64,000 nucleotides of DNA from Marinilactibacillus sp. Marseille-P9653 (GCF_916618885.1 NZ_CAKAKH010000001.1:1599005-1663004), one strand, 5' to 3'. Counted from the stretch's first letter, positions 8,071 to 18,723 are shown. Numbers and translations: made by a program. The notes: generated from the letters alone by a model not told the origin.

Positions 8071-9906
8071 TTATTCTTCGTCGTCGACTTCCTCAAATTC
8101 AGCATCTACAACACCATCATCAGAAGATTCTGCTTGAGCTCCAGCATCTTGTCCTTCAGCTTCTGCTTGTTGAGCAGCCGCTTGTTCGTAAAGTTTTACT
8201 GACATTTCTTGAACGATTTCGTTTAAAGTATCTCTCTTCACTTTGATTTCTTCAAGATCATCGTTTTCTAGAGCTGTTTTCAATTCATCACGAGCTTCTT
8301 CAGCTTTTTTAACGTCTGCTTCGTCGACTTTACCGTCTAGATCTTTAAGGGTTTTGTCGATTTGGAATACAAGTTGGTCAGCTTCATTGCGGATTTCAAC
8401 TTCTTCTTTACGTTGTTTATCTGATTCAGCATTTTCTTCAGCTTCTTTAACCATACGTTCGATTTCTTCATCTGAAAGGCCTGAAGAAGATTTAATCGTA
8501 ATGTTTTGTTCTTTACCAGTACCTAGGTCTTTCGCAGATACATTTACAATACCATTTTTATCAATATCGAATTTAACTTCGATTTGAGGTACACCACGTG
8601 GTGCTGCAGGAATATCTGTTAATTGGAAACGACCTAAAGTTTTGTTGTCTTTAGCCATTGGGCGCTCACCTTGTAATACGTGAACATCAACTGCTGGTTG
8701 GTTATCCGCTGCTGTTGAGAATGTTTGAGCTTTACTTGTTGGGATCGTTGTGTTGCGGTCGATCAGTTTAGTAAATACGCCACCCATTGTTTCAATACCT
8801 AAAGATAGTGGTGTAACATCTAGTAAGACGATATCTTTAACGTCACCAGAGATAACCCCACCTTGGATCGCTGCTCCCATTGCTACAACTTCATCAGGGT
8901 TAACAGAACGGTTAGGTTCTTTATCTGTTTCTTTTTTAACTGCATCTACAACAGCTGGGATACGAGTTGATCCACCAACCAAGATGACTTGATCGATATC
9001 TGATTTTGAAAGTCCAGCATCTTTAAGTGCTTGACGAACAGGGTGTTTTGTTCTTTCAACTAGGTCATCAGTAATTTCATCGAATTTAGCACGCGTTAAT
9101 GTGATTTCCAAATGTAATGGACCAGCATCTCCTGCACTAATGAAAGGTAAACTGATTTGAGTTGAAGAAACGCCTGATAAGTCTTTTTTAGCTTTCTCAG
9201 CCGCATCTTTCAAACGTTGTAAGGCCATTTTATCTTTAGCCAAATCTACGCCGTTTTCTTTTTTGAATTCAGCAACAAGGTAATCGATGATTTTTTCGTC
9301 GAAGTCGTCCCCACCTAGCAAGTTGTCTCCAGAAGTAGATAATACTTCAAAGACCCCGTCTCCTAATTCAAGGATGGAAACATCAAATGTTCCGCCACCT
9401 AAGTCGAATACAAGAATTTTTTCATCTGTATCTACTTTATCTAAACCATAAGCTAGTGAAGCAGCAGTCGGCTCGTTAACGATACGATCTACTTCTAATC
9501 CAGCAATTTTACCGGCATCTTTAGTTGCTTGACGTTGTGAGTCATTGAAGTAAGCTGGTACAGTAATAACTGCATTTGTTACTTCTTCGCCAAGATAATC
9601 TTCAGCATAAGCTTTTAAATGTTGAAGAATAAAAGCAGAAACTTGTTGAGGAGAATATTCTTTTCCTTCAGCTTCAACTTTAAAGTTTTCACCCATGTGA
9701 CGTTTAATTGAAATCACAGTATTCGGGTTAGTGATTGCTTGTCTTTTAGCAACTTCCCCTACTTGAATTTCGCCATCTTTAAAAGAAACAACGGAAGGAG
9801 TCGTACGGTTTCCTTCTTTGTTAGGAATGATCTTAGATTCTCCACCTTCAAGAACTGCTACAGCAGAGTTTGTTGTTCCTAAATCAATACCAATAATTTT
9901 ACCCAT
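8071..9906 (-). CDS. dnaK: Chaperone protein DnaK (Hsp70)
   Basis: Hsp70 chaperone of 611 residues. The nucleotide-binding domain opens with [13 protein letters not shown] (residues 5-17, phosphate loop 1), has [11 protein letters not shown] (about 170) and [10 protein letters not shown] (about 308); the conserved interdomain linker [13 protein letters not shown] follows at about 358-370, then the substrate-binding beta domain and the helical lid with an acidic, glutamine-alanine-rich tail ending EFEEVDDEE. Length is typical of Firmicutes DnaK. It works with GrpE and DnaJ encoded alongside, under the CIRCE-controlled promoter upstream of hrcA. Confidence 0.99.
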   Translation of the reverse strand: MGKIIGIDLGTTNSAVAVLEGGESKIIPNKEGNRTTPSVVSFKDGEIQVGEVAKRQAITNPNTVISIKRHMGENFKVEAEGKEYSPQQVSAFILQHLKAYAEDYLGEEVTNAVITVPAYFNDSQRQATKDAGKIAGLEVDRIVNEPTAASLAYGLDKVDTDEKILVFDLGGGTFDVSILELGDGVFEVLSTSGDNLLGGDDFDEKIIDYLVAEFKKENGVDLAKDKMALQRLKDAAEKAKKDLSGVSSTQISLPFISAGDAGPLHLEITLTRAKFDEITDDLVERTKHPVRQALKDAGLSKSDIDQVILVGGSTRIPAVVDAVKKETDKEPNRSVNPDEVVAMGAAIQGGVISGDVKDIVLLDVTPLSLGIETMGGVFTKLIDRNTTIPTSKAQTFSTAADNQPAVDVHVLQGERPMAKDNKTLGRFQLTDIPAAPRGVPQIEVKFDIDKNGIVNVSAKDLGTGKEQNITIKSSSGLSDEEIERMVKEAEENAESDKQRKEEVEIRNEADQLVFQIDKTLKDLDGKVDEADVKKAEEARDELKTALENDDLEEIKVKRDTLNEIVQEMSVKLYEQAAAQQAEAEGQDAGAQAESSDDGVVDAEFEEVDDEE

Positions 9907-9958
9907 TATAATCTCACCTTTGCTTTTTAAAATTTTTATTTTTAAATAACTTTAACAA

Positions 9959-10495
9959 TTAAAGTGTTACGGTTACTTTCGCCGCACGTAAAACACGGTC
10001 ATTTAATTTATATCCTTTTTCAAATACTTGTGCAACAACATTGCTGTCTTGACCTTCTTGAGCAGGCACTTGAGTGTATGCTTCGTGGAAGTTTGGATCA
10101 AACGGCTGGCCTTCTGCTTCAATGACTTCTATGCCTTCTGACTTAAGCGCATGATTGATGCTTTCCACAACCATTTCAATCCCTTTTTTCAAGTTTTTGC
10201 CAGCTTCATCTTCAACTTCAATGGTTAATGCACGTTCCATATTATCTAATGCTGGTAACAATTGCTTTGCCAGGTCCTGAGAACGGTAGCGAGTCGCTTG
10301 TTCTCTTTCTCTCTGGTTTCTCTTTTGAATGTTTGCTAGTTCTGCTTGAAGTCGGATATAACGGTCTTGAACTTCTTCTAGTTCTTGTTTTGTTTTCTCA
10401 AGTTCTTCTTGTACTGGATCAAGTTCAACTTGTTCTGTTTCATCTTCTGTCGCTTCAACTTCTTGATCTAAAATTTCTTCGTTGTTATCTTCCAT
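9959..10495 (-). CDS. grpE: Nucleotide exchange factor GrpE
   Basis: GrpE releases ADP from DnaK. The 178-residue protein has a very acidic N-terminal tail (residues 1-35), a long coiled-coil helix (about 30-80, QELEEVQDRYIRLQAELANIQ) and the C-terminal beta domain with the family signature around residues 120-175 (GIEVIEAEGQPFDPNFHEA, and LNDRVLRAAKV). It lies 52 bases before dnaK and directly after hrcA in the heat-shock operon. Confidence 0.97.
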   Translation of the reverse strand: MEDNNEEILDQEVEATEDETEQVELDPVQEELEKTKQELEEVQDRYIRLQAELANIQKRNQREREQATRYRSQDLAKQLLPALDNMERALTIEVEDEAGKNLKKGIEMVVESINHALKSEGIEVIEAEGQPFDPNFHEAYTQVPAQEGQDSNVVAQVFEKGYKLNDRVLRAAKVTVTL

Positions 10496-10517
10496 ATATA
10501 GTCCCTCACTTTAAACA

Positions 10518-11546
10518 TTATTCTAAATAAAATCTGAGTAAATTAGCTGATAATTGCTTTCTGAATGCTTCTAATACACCAAAAGTCTGGTCGTAAGGCA
10601 TACTTGTCGGCCCGAGAACAGCTATGATTCCGTCCCCATGACCGTCTACTTTGTAAGTAGCCGTAACTAAGCTGAATTCATCAAACAATTCGTGATTGAG
10701 TTCACTACCGATCTTGACTTCAAAATCTTCTGTTACGCGACTTAAAATCGTGTTCAGATCCAGATCGTTATCCAGCAATTCATACAAAGACTTCAATTTT
10801 TTCCTATCCATGTTTTCAGTGAAATCAAGTAGATTCATTTTCCCTGAAACATGCAGCCGTTCTTCTTGTGACTCACCAAAGACAGTTTGAATGGTCATCA
10901 ACATATCTGAAGCAGTGGCAGCATACTTGTTGACCAGCAGCGGTATATCGTTTTGAAGTTTCTGATAAACCTCATATAGCGATATTCCCACTAAATGCTG
11001 GTTAAAAATGTTTGTCACTTTTTCGATATCTGACTCATTGACGTGTTCGGGAATCTGGAAAACTGTGTTTTCTATTGCGCCCGTATCCGTTTGAATGATG
11101 GCCATAACTTGTTGATGGTTCAGTAATACAAGTCTGAAACCAGTCAATTTACTCGTCTTTCCTTGAGGTCCAAGAACGAAAGCTGTGTAACTTGTTAACT
11201 GCGACAATAATTGAGCGGACTGATGAAACAAATCATCCATCTGACGTACATGACTATCAAATGTATTATTGATCATAACAATCTGATCTTGTTCGACCTT
11301 TTTTGGACGAATGAGATGATCGACATAAAATCGATAACCTTTCAAAGAAGGTACCCTACCCGAAGACGAATGCGTCTTTTCGATAAAGCCCATTTTCTCA
11401 AGGTAACTCATTTCATTCCGAATCGTTGCAGAACTCGCATCGATATTTGTTTCGTCGACTAATCTTTTTGAACCAACAGGCATACTTGTTGTTGTGTATA
11501 TCCTGATGATTGTCTCCAAAATAGCCAACTGTCTCTTTGTCAACAT
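10518..11546 (-). CDS. hrcA: Heat-inducible transcription repressor HrcA
   Basis: HrcA binds CIRCE and represses the operon it starts; its activity depends on GroE chaperones. The protein has an N-terminal winged helix (MLTKRQLAILETIIRIY, then the recognition region ATIRNEMSYLEKMGFIEKTHSSSGRVPS) and a GAF-like dimerisation domain. The frame is open up to ATG 11594, but no ribosome binding site serves that codon; AGGGAG stands 9 bases before ATG 11546, which gives the family-typical MLTKRQ start and 342 residues. The promoter and CIRCE lie about 100-160 bases upstream. Confidence 0.96.
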   Translation of the reverse strand: MLTKRQLAILETIIRIYTTTSMPVGSKRLVDETNIDASSATIRNEMSYLEKMGFIEKTHSSSGRVPSLKGYRFYVDHLIRPKKVEQDQIVMINNTFDSHVRQMDDLFHQSAQLLSQLTSYTAFVLGPQGKTSKLTGFRLVLLNHQQVMAIIQTDTGAIENTVFQIPEHVNESDIEKVTNIFNQHLVGISLYEVYQKLQNDIPLLVNKYAATASDMLMTIQTVFGESQEERLHVSGKMNLLDFTENMDRKKLKSLYELLDNDLDLNTILSRVTEDFEVKIGSELNHELFDEFSLVTATYKVDGHGDGIIAVLGPTSMPYDQTFGVLEAFRKQLSANLLRFYLE

Positions 11547-11641
11547 GTGCATCATCTCCCTAAGCACGCTAGAGACATCTAAAATTTCAATCATTTAATA
11601 GTAGAGATTTAAAAGCCTTCTACCTTAACACTTTCATTAAA

Positions 11642-11668
11642 TTAGCACTCGACATAACCGAGTGCTAA
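11642..11668 (-). promoter_or_regulatory. CIRCE operator (HrcA binding site)
   Basis: Perfect TTAGCACTC - 9 bases - GAGTGCTAA inverted repeat, matching the CIRCE consensus with no mismatch. It begins 10 bases after the -10 element, so it covers the transcription start of the hrcA-grpE-dnaK-dnaJ operon. Confidence 0.97.
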
Positions 11669-11677
11669 CACAACTAT

Positions 11678-11706
11678 AATTTAACAAATGATCCTTAACT
11701 TGTCAA
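11678..11706 (-). promoter_or_regulatory. Sigma-A promoter of the heat-shock operon
   Basis: Minus strand: consensus -35 TTGACA at 11706-11701, 17-base spacer, -10 TAAATT at 11683-11678, immediately followed by CIRCE. It starts within 10 bases of the ribF stop, so ribF has no separate terminator here. Confidence 0.85.
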
Positions 11707-11709
11707 CTA

Positions 11710-12666
11710 TTAAATTTGATTTATTTTGACCTTTGATAAAATCGCTCTAGATTCTTTTTCATCAAGAATGAGTTGATCAATCAATCCTTCTTTGGATTCA
11801 TATTTCACTTCATCTCTCAAGTATTTAACCCATTTGATTCGAACATCTTCACCATAGATTTCTTTTTTGTAATCGAAAATGTTTACTTCAACAGAAATAT
11901 CTTTTCTATAACCAAATGTCGGGTTGTAACCAATCGAAGCCATTCCATCATGCCACACGTCATCCACAAACATCTTAACAGCATACACACCAATTCTCGG
12001 CATAAAGACATCTGGATCTGATAAAACATTTGCTGTTGGATAGCCAATTGTGCGCCCTCTAGCGTCTCCATGGATGACAAAGCCTGAAGTTTCATAAATA
12101 TAACCTAAAAGATCATTTGCTTCGTTCATGTTGCCTTCTACAATACATTTTCTGATACGAGTAGAACTAATTTTTTGTTCAGAAGCTAGTTGTTTTTGCA
12201 CTTGATGAATTTCAAATCGACCTTTAGCAAACTGACTTAGATTATCCATATTCGCGATGTCTGCTTTACCATACGTATAGTCAAAGCCCGCTACGACTGC
12301 CTTAGCATTCCACCCAACGATATACTGATCTACAAATTCTTGTGGCGCTAAAGTACCAAAGCTTGAAGTAAAATCGACTTCATATAAAATATCAATCCCT
12401 GTCTGTTCAAGTAATTCTTCTTTTCTCTTGATGGGTGTGAGGTAATAGTGATACTCCGGGTCAAATTTTCTATATACAAATGCCGGATGGCGGTTAAACG
12501 TCATCATAGCTGCTTTTAACCCTTTTTCTTTTGCTAATTTTACGCCTGTTTCAATAACGGCTTTATGTCCTTTATGAATACCATCAAAAAATCCTAATAT
12601 TAATACAATATCGTCTGGAAAAATCGCTGATGGATCATAAGGATGATGGATCTTAATAATTTTCAT
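11710..12666 (-). CDS. ribF: Bifunctional riboflavin kinase / FAD synthetase RibF
   Basis: Makes FMN from riboflavin and FAD from FMN. The N-terminal adenylyltransferase domain (about 1-180) has the nucleotidyltransferase signature LGFFDGIHKGHKAVI at 24-38 and the SSTRIR motif at about 166-171; the C-terminal flavokinase domain (about 185-310) has GDARGRTIGYPTAN at about 201-214. Length (318) is normal. It lies 8 bases after truB, a conserved truB-ribF pair. Confidence 0.96.
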   Translation of the reverse strand: MKIIKIHHPYDPSAIFPDDIVLILGFFDGIHKGHKAVIETGVKLAKEKGLKAAMMTFNRHPAFVYRKFDPEYHYYLTPIKRKEELLEQTGIDILYEVDFTSSFGTLAPQEFVDQYIVGWNAKAVVAGFDYTYGKADIANMDNLSQFAKGRFEIHQVQKQLASEQKISSTRIRKCIVEGNMNEANDLLGYIYETSGFVIHGDARGRTIGYPTANVLSDPDVFMPRIGVYAVKMFVDDVWHDGMASIGYNPTFGYRKDISVEVNIFDYKKEIYGEDVRIKWVKYLRDEVKYESKEGLIDQLILDEKESRAILSKVKINQI

Positions 12667-12674
12667 ACGTTCAC

Positions 12675-13592
12675 CTACACTTCTGTTCTCAATACTTTGA
12701 TTGGTTTGATCCTATCTAATTTTGTTGGATGCTCTGAATAAATTGCAACAGCTTTGCTGTCTTTATAAAAAATAATTGGAAATTCTGAAAAAACAGGCAA
12801 CTCTGATTTCATGAATACTGTCCCATTTTTCACTCTGCTCCATTCCTCTTCAGAAAGGTGGTGTGAAGGGAAAGATGTTAATGCAGATTCTAGAGGATTC
12901 AATATAGCTGAAAGCTTATTTTCATCTACTGCTTCTTGCACTTGGCTTAAAGTGACCGCCTGAGCTGACTGATAGCCTCCGCTCTCTGTTCGCCTTAGAT
13001 CAGACATATGCGCTGGATAGTCCAGCAAGGCACCTGTATCAACGGCTAACGTACGAATATACGTCCCTTTACTACAAGAAACTTTAAATTTGAACGAAAG
13101 GGTCTTTTGCTCTTCATCTATAACGACATCTGACGTTCTTTCGTAACTATGAATGGTCACTTGTCTCGAAGGTCTCTCAATCACTTCTCCAGCTCGAGCG
13201 TATTCATACAACCTTTTTCCGTTCACTTTCACTGCTGAATACATTGGTGGGGTTTGTGTGATTTCTCCTGTTAGAGATGTAATAGCTTTATCGATCGCTT
13301 CCAGTGACAATTCAAGATCTACCTCTTGTCTATCAACTATTTCTCCTGAACGGTCTTCAGTAGTCGTAGAATAACCTAATGTTACTTCACCTTCATATGT
13401 TTTACCCGTATTCACCATATATTCTAGTACTTTTGTCGCTTTACCAATAGCAATAGGCAATACACCTTCTACATCTGGATCCAGTGTGCCAGAATGGCCG
13501 ACCTTTTTAGTCTTCAGTATTTTTCTCAGTTTATATACACAATCATGACTTGTCATGCCTTTTTCTTTCCATAAAGGTATGATCCCCTCCAT
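12675..13592 (-). CDS. truB: tRNA pseudouridine-55 synthase TruB
   Basis: Converts U55 of the T-loop of tRNAs to pseudouridine. Counting from the preferred start, GHSGTLDPD lies at 32-40 with catalytic Asp38; the KV-NGKRLYEYAR motif and the C-terminal PUA-like segment are present. The frame extends to ATG 13613, but TTGGAGG is inside that extension and stands 7 bases before ATG 13592 (protein MEGIIPLW, 305 residues), the normal TruB start. A hairpin terminator lies between rbfA and truB. Confidence 0.96.
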   Translation of the reverse strand: MEGIIPLWKEKGMTSHDCVYKLRKILKTKKVGHSGTLDPDVEGVLPIAIGKATKVLEYMVNTGKTYEGEVTLGYSTTTEDRSGEIVDRQEVDLELSLEAIDKAITSLTGEITQTPPMYSAVKVNGKRLYEYARAGEVIERPSRQVTIHSYERTSDVVIDEEQKTLSFKFKVSCSKGTYIRTLAVDTGALLDYPAHMSDLRRTESGGYQSAQAVTLSQVQEAVDENKLSAILNPLESALTSFPSHHLSEEEWSRVKNGTVFMKSELPVFSEFPIIFYKDSKAVAIYSEHPTKLDRIKPIKVLRTEV

Positions 13593-13653
13593 GCCCATTC
13601 CTCCAATACTCAATGTTTCTATTATAGCATATCTCTATGTAAAGTGATTGAAC

Positions 13654-13702
13654 GTGGAAAAAGAGAATCACTGCCAGTTAAGACAGTTGACTCTCTTTCC
13701 AC
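13654..13702 (-). terminator. Hairpin between rbfA and truB
   Basis: Imperfect long stem from GTGGAAA (13654) to TTTCCAC (13702), containing CTCTTTTTCC on the minus strand. It would end or attenuate the nusA-infB-rbfA message before truB; the T-run lies inside the outer stem, so termination may be partial. Confidence 0.55.
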
Positions 13703-13751
13703 TTCAATCAATTATGATTCGATTTGATCTTTTATTCAAATGAATGTTGGA

Positions 13752-14102
13752 TCAATCTTCTTTTTTTAATTGATTCAATAATTCATCAATATGACTACCG
13801 TAAGCTACGGATTCATCACGAGCAAAAAATAATTCTGGTGTTTTATGAATAGACAGACGACTTCCAAGTTCTTTTCTGATCAAACCTTTAGCTTTTTCTA
13901 AGCCTTCTTGAGTATCAGTAACTGTCTTTTCATCATCTTTCAACGTACTATAATATACTTTAGCTTGTTGTAGGTCTCCGGTAACTTCAACATCTGTTAT
14001 CGTGATTCCTTGAACACGAGGGTCTCTTACTCGCTTTTGCATAATATCGTTGATTTCTTTTTGAATTTCTTGGGAGACTCGCCCAACTCGATAATTTGGC
14101 AT
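13752..14102 (-). CDS. rbfA: Ribosome-binding factor A
   Basis: A 116-residue single KH-like domain protein needed for 16S rRNA 5' end maturation and 30S assembly, especially in the cold. It has the typical opening [26 protein letters not shown] and the KVYYSTL strand followed by the helical [19 protein letters not shown]. It is the usual partner directly downstream of infB. Confidence 0.96.
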   Translation of the reverse strand: MPNYRVGRVSQEIQKEINDIMQKRVRDPRVQGITITDVEVTGDLQQAKVYYSTLKDDEKTVTDTQEGLEKAKGLIRKELGSRLSIHKTPELFFARDESVAYGSHIDELLNQLKKED

Positions 14103-14171
14103 ATTTGCTCACCTATCCTTATATATGTCTTCTAGTTCAATCCATCATCTTTGATGGCTGATACCATCATA

Positions 14172-16541
14172 TTAGGATTTTCTTTCAATTTCAACCATTT
14201 CGAATGCTTCAACAACATCGTCTACTTTAATATCGTTGTATCCTTCAATTGTAATACCACATTCAAAACCAGTTCTAACTTCTTTCGCGTCGTCTTTGAA
14301 GCGTTTCAGACTAGACAGTTCGCCTTCGAACTGAACGATTCCATTACGAACTAGACGTACAGAACTACTACGTTTGATAACGCCATCGCTGACGAAACAT
14401 CCTGCAATCGTTCCAACTTTTGAAACAGTATACGTTTCACGAACTGTTGCTTGACCCGTAACTTGTTCTTCAAATTCTGGATCTAGCATACCTGTCATCG
14501 CAGCTTCGATCTCATCGATAGCATTGTAGATTACACGGTGTGTTCTGATATCTACTTCTTCACGAGAAGCACTTTCTTTTGCTTGAACCGTAGGACGAAC
14601 GTTAAATCCGATTACGATCGCAGAACTAGCAGATGCTAATGTGACATCACTTTCGTTGATTGCACCAACTCCAGTGTGAATAATGTTCACTTTCGCGCCT
14701 TCTACTTCAATTTTCTTCAGACTTGAAGCTAGTGCTTCTACTGAACCTTGTACATCCGCTTTAACGATAACATTCACTTCTTTGATTTCGCCTTCTTCAA
14801 GACTTTCAAATAAGTTTTCAAGGGTGACTTTATTCATTTTAGAACGGTTAGCTTCAGTTGCAACAATTGCTCTTGATTCTCCAACCTGTCTAGCTGTTTT
14901 TTCGTCTTCAAAGACTACAAAACGATCTCCAGCTTGTGGTGTAGCGTTCAAACCAGTGATCTCAACCGGCGTTGAAGGTGTGGCAGATTTAACTCTACGT
15001 CCCTTATCATTTGTCATCGTACGCACGCGACCAAATGTGTTACCAACTACGATTGGATCTCCTTGAGAAAGTGTACCTTCTTGAACAAGTAATGTAGCAA
15101 TAGGTCCTTTAGCTTTATCAAGTCTTGCTTCGATAACAGATCCGATTGATTGACGTGTAGGATCTGCTTTCAATTCTTCAACTTCTGCTACAAGTAAAAC
15201 CATATCTAATAATTCATCTAGGTTTTTGTTGAATAGAGCTGAGATTTGAACGAAAATCGTATCGCCGCCCCAGTCTTCTGGAACAAGTTCGTATTCAGTT
15301 AATTCTTGCATAACTCGATCTGGATTTGCTCCAGGTTTGTCGACTTTATTTACCGCAACAATGATTGGTACTTCAGCAGCTTTAGCATGATTGATTGCTT
15401 CAACCGTCTGAGGCATAACACCATCATCTGCAGCAACAACGATTATTGCGATATCTGTGATATCTGCCCCTCTAGCACGCATTGTTGTAAACGCAGCATG
15501 TCCAGGAGTATCCAAGAAAGTGATCAACTTGCCCTTTTCTTCCACTTGATAAGCACCGATATGCTGAGTGATTCCCCCAGCTTCTCCACCAGTTACATTT
15601 GTATTACGCAATGTATCTAGTAAAGTCGTTTTACCGTGGTCAACGTGACCCATGATGGTTACTGTTGCTGGACGAGTAACAAGATTTTCTTCTACAACTT
15701 CTTTGTTGAAGAATGTATCGAAATCTGTTAAATCAACCTGAACTTTTTCTTCTGTTTCAATTCCATAATCAGAAGCAAGTAATTCAATCGTTTCACTATC
15801 AAGTGATTGGTTTTGTGTTGCGACTACACCCATCATAAACAGTTTTTTCACGATTTCAGCTGGTTCACGGTGAATTTTTTTAGCAATTTCCGCTACTGTA
15901 TTTCCATCTGTATACTCAAGTACTTTAGGCAACTCTTTGTTTTTACGTGGAGTCGCTGGAACTTGTGAAGGTTGATGATTTTTCTTGCCTTTACGTCTTC
16001 TTCCGCCTGCTGGTCCACCGTTAATGCCGCGGTGCTGACGAGAGTTTCTTTTATTAGATTGCTGGAACTGTTGTTTTTGTTGCTCATCAGTTGTTCTCTT
16101 TTGAACTGCTGGAGCCGCCTTAGCTTGTGGTGCTGATTTTTTGTTATCAGTAGTTGATTTCTTCGAATCAGTATTCGATTTTTTTGGTGCTCTATTTTGA
16201 GATTGTATTTTGTTTTGTCCTTTACTGTTCTGAGATTTGTCAGTACCATTCTGGTTTCCGTTCTGATTAGCAGCTGGTTTTCTGACAGAGTTGTTAGTAT
16301 TGTTTGAATTAGAACGGTTTGTTTGTTTCGGTACTTTATTTGCTTGATTATTTGCTGGCTTGCTTGAAGCAGATGGTTGACTTGTTTGAGTGAAAGCCTT
16401 ACTCAATTTATCAACATCTCCGTCATCCATAGAAGACATATGACTTTTATAATCGATACCAAGCTCTTTTGCTTTTTCGATAATCTGCTTACTTTCGATA
16501 TTCTTTTCTTTTGCGAATTCATAGACGCGTTTTTTGCCCAT
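14172..16541 (-). CDS. infB: Translation initiation factor IF-2
   Basis: GTPase that places fMet-tRNA on the 30S subunit. The N-terminal IF2 subdomain (residues 1-50) is followed by a low-complexity stretch at about 55-200, rich in Asn, Gln, Lys and Ser, probably disordered. The G domain has [10 protein letters not shown] at about 297-306, DTPGHAAF at about 342 and NKVDKPGA at about 395; domains II, III and the C-terminal fMet-tRNA binding domain complete the 789 residues. ATG 16541 follows GGAAGGTGATTGC. Gene order nusA-rnpM-ylxQ-infB-rbfA is the standard Firmicutes one. Confidence 0.98.
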   Translation of the reverse strand: MGKKRVYEFAKEKNIESKQIIEKAKELGIDYKSHMSSMDDGDVDKLSKAFTQTSQPSASSKPANNQANKVPKQTNRSNSNNTNNSVRKPAANQNGNQNGTDKSQNSKGQNKIQSQNRAPKKSNTDSKKSTTDNKKSAPQAKAAPAVQKRTTDEQQKQQFQQSNKRNSRQHRGINGGPAGGRRRKGKKNHQPSQVPATPRKNKELPKVLEYTDGNTVAEIAKKIHREPAEIVKKLFMMGVVATQNQSLDSETIELLASDYGIETEEKVQVDLTDFDTFFNKEVVEENLVTRPATVTIMGHVDHGKTTLLDTLRNTNVTGGEAGGITQHIGAYQVEEKGKLITFLDTPGHAAFTTMRARGADITDIAIIVVAADDGVMPQTVEAINHAKAAEVPIIVAVNKVDKPGANPDRVMQELTEYELVPEDWGGDTIFVQISALFNKNLDELLDMVLLVAEVEELKADPTRQSIGSVIEARLDKAKGPIATLLVQEGTLSQGDPIVVGNTFGRVRTMTNDKGRRVKSATPSTPVEITGLNATPQAGDRFVVFEDEKTARQVGESRAIVATEANRSKMNKVTLENLFESLEEGEIKEVNVIVKADVQGSVEALASSLKKIEVEGAKVNIIHTGVGAINESDVTLASASSAIVIGFNVRPTVQAKESASREEVDIRTHRVIYNAIDEIEAAMTGMLDPEFEEQVTGQATVRETYTVSKVGTIAGCFVSDGVIKRSSSVRLVRNGIVQFEGELSSLKRFKDDAKEVRTGFECGITIEGYNDIKVDDVVEAFEMVEIERKS

Positions 16542-16562
16542 GCAATCACCTTCCTATTCCTA

Positions 16563-16862
16563 TTATTGCAATTTTTGAAGGGACCGTGCAAATCCTCCGT
16601 CTGTAATGGCAGCGACTGTTCGTATTTTCCCAATAGCGTTTGATATCGCGTTTCTATCGAAATCTTCTCGTACTGGGATACTATAGTGCTCACATTTATT
16701 CAAAAATTGCTTTTTGGTATTTTCACTAGCGTCAGATGCCAATATGACAATCTTTGCTTGACGACTTCTAACTGCATTGAGAACGATCGCTTCCCCTGAA
16801 ATCAGGTTACCCGAACGCTGTGCCAAGCCTAATAAGTTTAGACTTTTTTGTACATTATCCAT
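16563..16862 (-). CDS. ylxQ: L7Ae/L30e-family RNA-binding protein YlxQ
   Basis: A 99-residue protein of the L7Ae/Gadd45 family (kink-turn RNA binders); the LGLAQRSGNLISGEAIV segment at residues 10-26 and the ILASDASENTKKQF segment at about 36-49 are typical. It is thought to bind ribosomal RNA, but its role is not settled. Its start overlaps the end of rnpM by 8 bases, showing translational coupling. Confidence 0.9.
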   Translation of the reverse strand: MDNVQKSLNLLGLAQRSGNLISGEAIVLNAVRSRQAKIVILASDASENTKKQFLNKCEHYSIPVREDFDRNAISNAIGKIRTVAAITDGGFARSLQKLQ

Positions 16863-17148
16863 TTTTCAGTTCCATTCTAGCCTTCTGATACTCTACATAC
16901 TCAAGCAGTTCTTCGTAAAAAGTGTCTTCAACCTTAGCATTCAGTGCCTGGTTCAGCATTTGTTTGCTTTGAGCCTTTTTCACTAATTCAGGATCAAGTG
17001 AGATATAGGCACCTCTTCCATTCTGCTTGCCAGTAGGGTCAAGAGACACTGTTCCTTCTTTGTCTCTGACAACACGTACCATATCTTTTTTTGGTTTCAT
17101 TTCATTGGATGCAACACATTTTCTCATTGGTACTTTACGTTGCCGCAT
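16855..17148 (-). CDS. rnpM: YlxR family protein, RNase P modulator RnpM
   Basis: Small basic DUF448 protein with the signature MRKCVASNEMKPKKDMVRVVR and the downstream NGRGAYISLDPELVKKA motif, conserved between nusA and infB in Firmicutes. In Bacillus subtilis the protein has been described as a modulator of the RNase P RNA. AAGGTGG precedes ATG 17148 by 7 bases, whereas ATG 17154 directly abuts it, so the 97-residue form (MRQRKVPMRKC) is preferred. Confidence 0.9.
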   Translation of the reverse strand: MRQRKVPMRKCVASNEMKPKKDMVRVVRDKEGTVSLDPTGKQNGRGAYISLDPELVKKAQSKQMLNQALNAKVEDTFYEELLEYVEYQKARMELKNG

Positions 17149-17231
17149 AGTCATCCCACCTTTAATGATAACTCTTTAAATCATTAATATTATCTATATC
17201 ATAACTCAAACAAGCTTTTCAGTCGAATAAA

Positions 17232-18665
17232 TTAAAACGATTCTTCATCTTCATCAGTATCTTGAGTTATTTCCTGAATTTCTTCCATTGACGCAGTAGA
17301 GTCTAACTCTTCATCCATGCCGTCACGTTGTTCAGCGTATTCAATCATATCTTCCATGTCTTCTGGATTTAATTCGCCTTCTTCAAAATCAGTATCTTCG
17401 ACAGGTTCCCCCGGCTGATCCATATCTGGTGCTTCGTTAGCATAAACATCAGAATTAACCGTTTCAGATGCGGATGCTTGAATATCGTCGATATCTTCAA
17501 CTTCAACACCTTCAGTCGCTTCAAAAAACGAATCTTCAGCATTTTCCAATGCATCCACTTCTTGCTCTGCAACTTCTTCACCTTCGTTTAGCGCTTCAAA
17601 GAATGAATCATTTGTCAGTTCTTCTGATACTTCTTCCATATCACTTTCTGATTTGATATCAATCTTGAAACCAGTCAGTTTAGCAGCTAAACGAACATTT
17701 TGTCCTCTTTTACCAATGGCTAGAGACAGTTGGTAATCTGGAACAACGATCACGCAGCTTTTGTTTTCTTTATCAAACATGACTTCAACAACTTGCGCTG
17801 GGTTCAATGCATTTTTAATAAAGACAGCTGGATCTTCGTCCCACTCGACGATATCCATGTTTTCACCATTTAACTCGTTTACGATTGCTTGTACACGAGC
17901 ACCTTTAGGTCCAACACAAGTTCCAACTGGATCAACGTTTTCGTCACGTGACATCACAGCAATTTTAGAACGGTCTCCTGCTTCACGTGCAATTGAAATA
18001 ATTTCTACTGTTCCATCAAATATTTCAGGAACTTCTTGTTCAAATAGACGTTTGATCAGATTTGGGTGTGTTCTACTTACAAAGACTTGAGGTCCTTTAG
18101 TAGAATTTTCTACATTACTCACATAAACTTTGATTCTGTCGTGTGTGTTGTAACGCTCATTCTCGATTTGATCACGCTTAGATAAAACAGCTTCAACTTT
18201 ACCTAGGTTGATATAAATAAAGCGATTATCTTGTCTTTCAACTGTTCCTGTCATAAGATCATCAGCATATTCAATGTACTCGTTATAAACGATAGAACGT
18301 TCTGCTTCGCGCATTCTCTGCATGATGACTTGTTTTGCTGTTTGAGCTGCAATTCTACCGAAATTCTTTGGTGTGACTTCAAAGCGAATCTCGTCTCCGA
18401 CTTCGTAAGCTTTGTTTATTTCCAAAGCATCTGTCAAACTGATTTCTAACTGAGAATCGTAAACTTCTTCAGATACTTCTCTAACTTGATATACTTTGAT
18501 TTCACCATTGTCATCATCAAAAACAACTTCTACGTTTTGAGAAGTCCCGTAGTTTCTCTTGTAAGCAGAAACCAATGCGGCTTCTAATGCATCTACTACG
18601 ATTTCCTTGGAAATGCCTTTTTCTTTTTCAAGCGTTTCTAGGGCTGCCGCTAATTCTTTACTCAT
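17232..18665 (-). CDS. nusA: Transcription termination/antitermination factor NusA with long acidic tail
   Basis: NusA binds RNA polymerase and nascent RNA and controls pausing and termination. N-terminal polymerase-binding domain (1-130), S1 domain (about 135-200), KH1 (about 205-275) and KH2 (about 280-345, with LAIGKRGQNVRLAAKLTGFKIDI). The core ends near residue 350; about 125 further residues form a highly acidic Glu/Asp-rich tail (EEVSEELTNDSFFEALNEG onward), longer than in Bacillus NusA (about 370 residues in total). Similar acidic extensions occur in other lactic acid bacteria; function unknown to me. It follows rimP directly. Confidence 0.97.
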   Translation of the reverse strand: MSKELAAALETLEKEKGISKEIVVDALEAALVSAYKRNYGTSQNVEVVFDDDNGEIKVYQVREVSEEVYDSQLEISLTDALEINKAYEVGDEIRFEVTPKNFGRIAAQTAKQVIMQRMREAERSIVYNEYIEYADDLMTGTVERQDNRFIYINLGKVEAVLSKRDQIENERYNTHDRIKVYVSNVENSTKGPQVFVSRTHPNLIKRLFEQEVPEIFDGTVEIISIAREAGDRSKIAVMSRDENVDPVGTCVGPKGARVQAIVNELNGENMDIVEWDEDPAVFIKNALNPAQVVEVMFDKENKSCVIVVPDYQLSLAIGKRGQNVRLAAKLTGFKIDIKSESDMEEVSEELTNDSFFEALNEGEEVAEQEVDALENAEDSFFEATEGVEVEDIDDIQASASETVNSDVYANEAPDMDQPGEPVEDTDFEEGELNPEDMEDMIEYAEQRDGMDEELDSTASMEEIQEITQDTDEDEESF

Positions 18666-18723
18666 TTTACTACTCCCTTACTTATGAATGATTTATCTGA
18701 ATTCCGTTATAGATCATCTGGTG

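Noticed and set aside
11547-11594. Upstream ATG (11594) as start of hrcA
   Set aside because: No ribosome binding site precedes it, whereas AGGGAG serves ATG 11546, which restores the family-typical MLTKRQ beginning.
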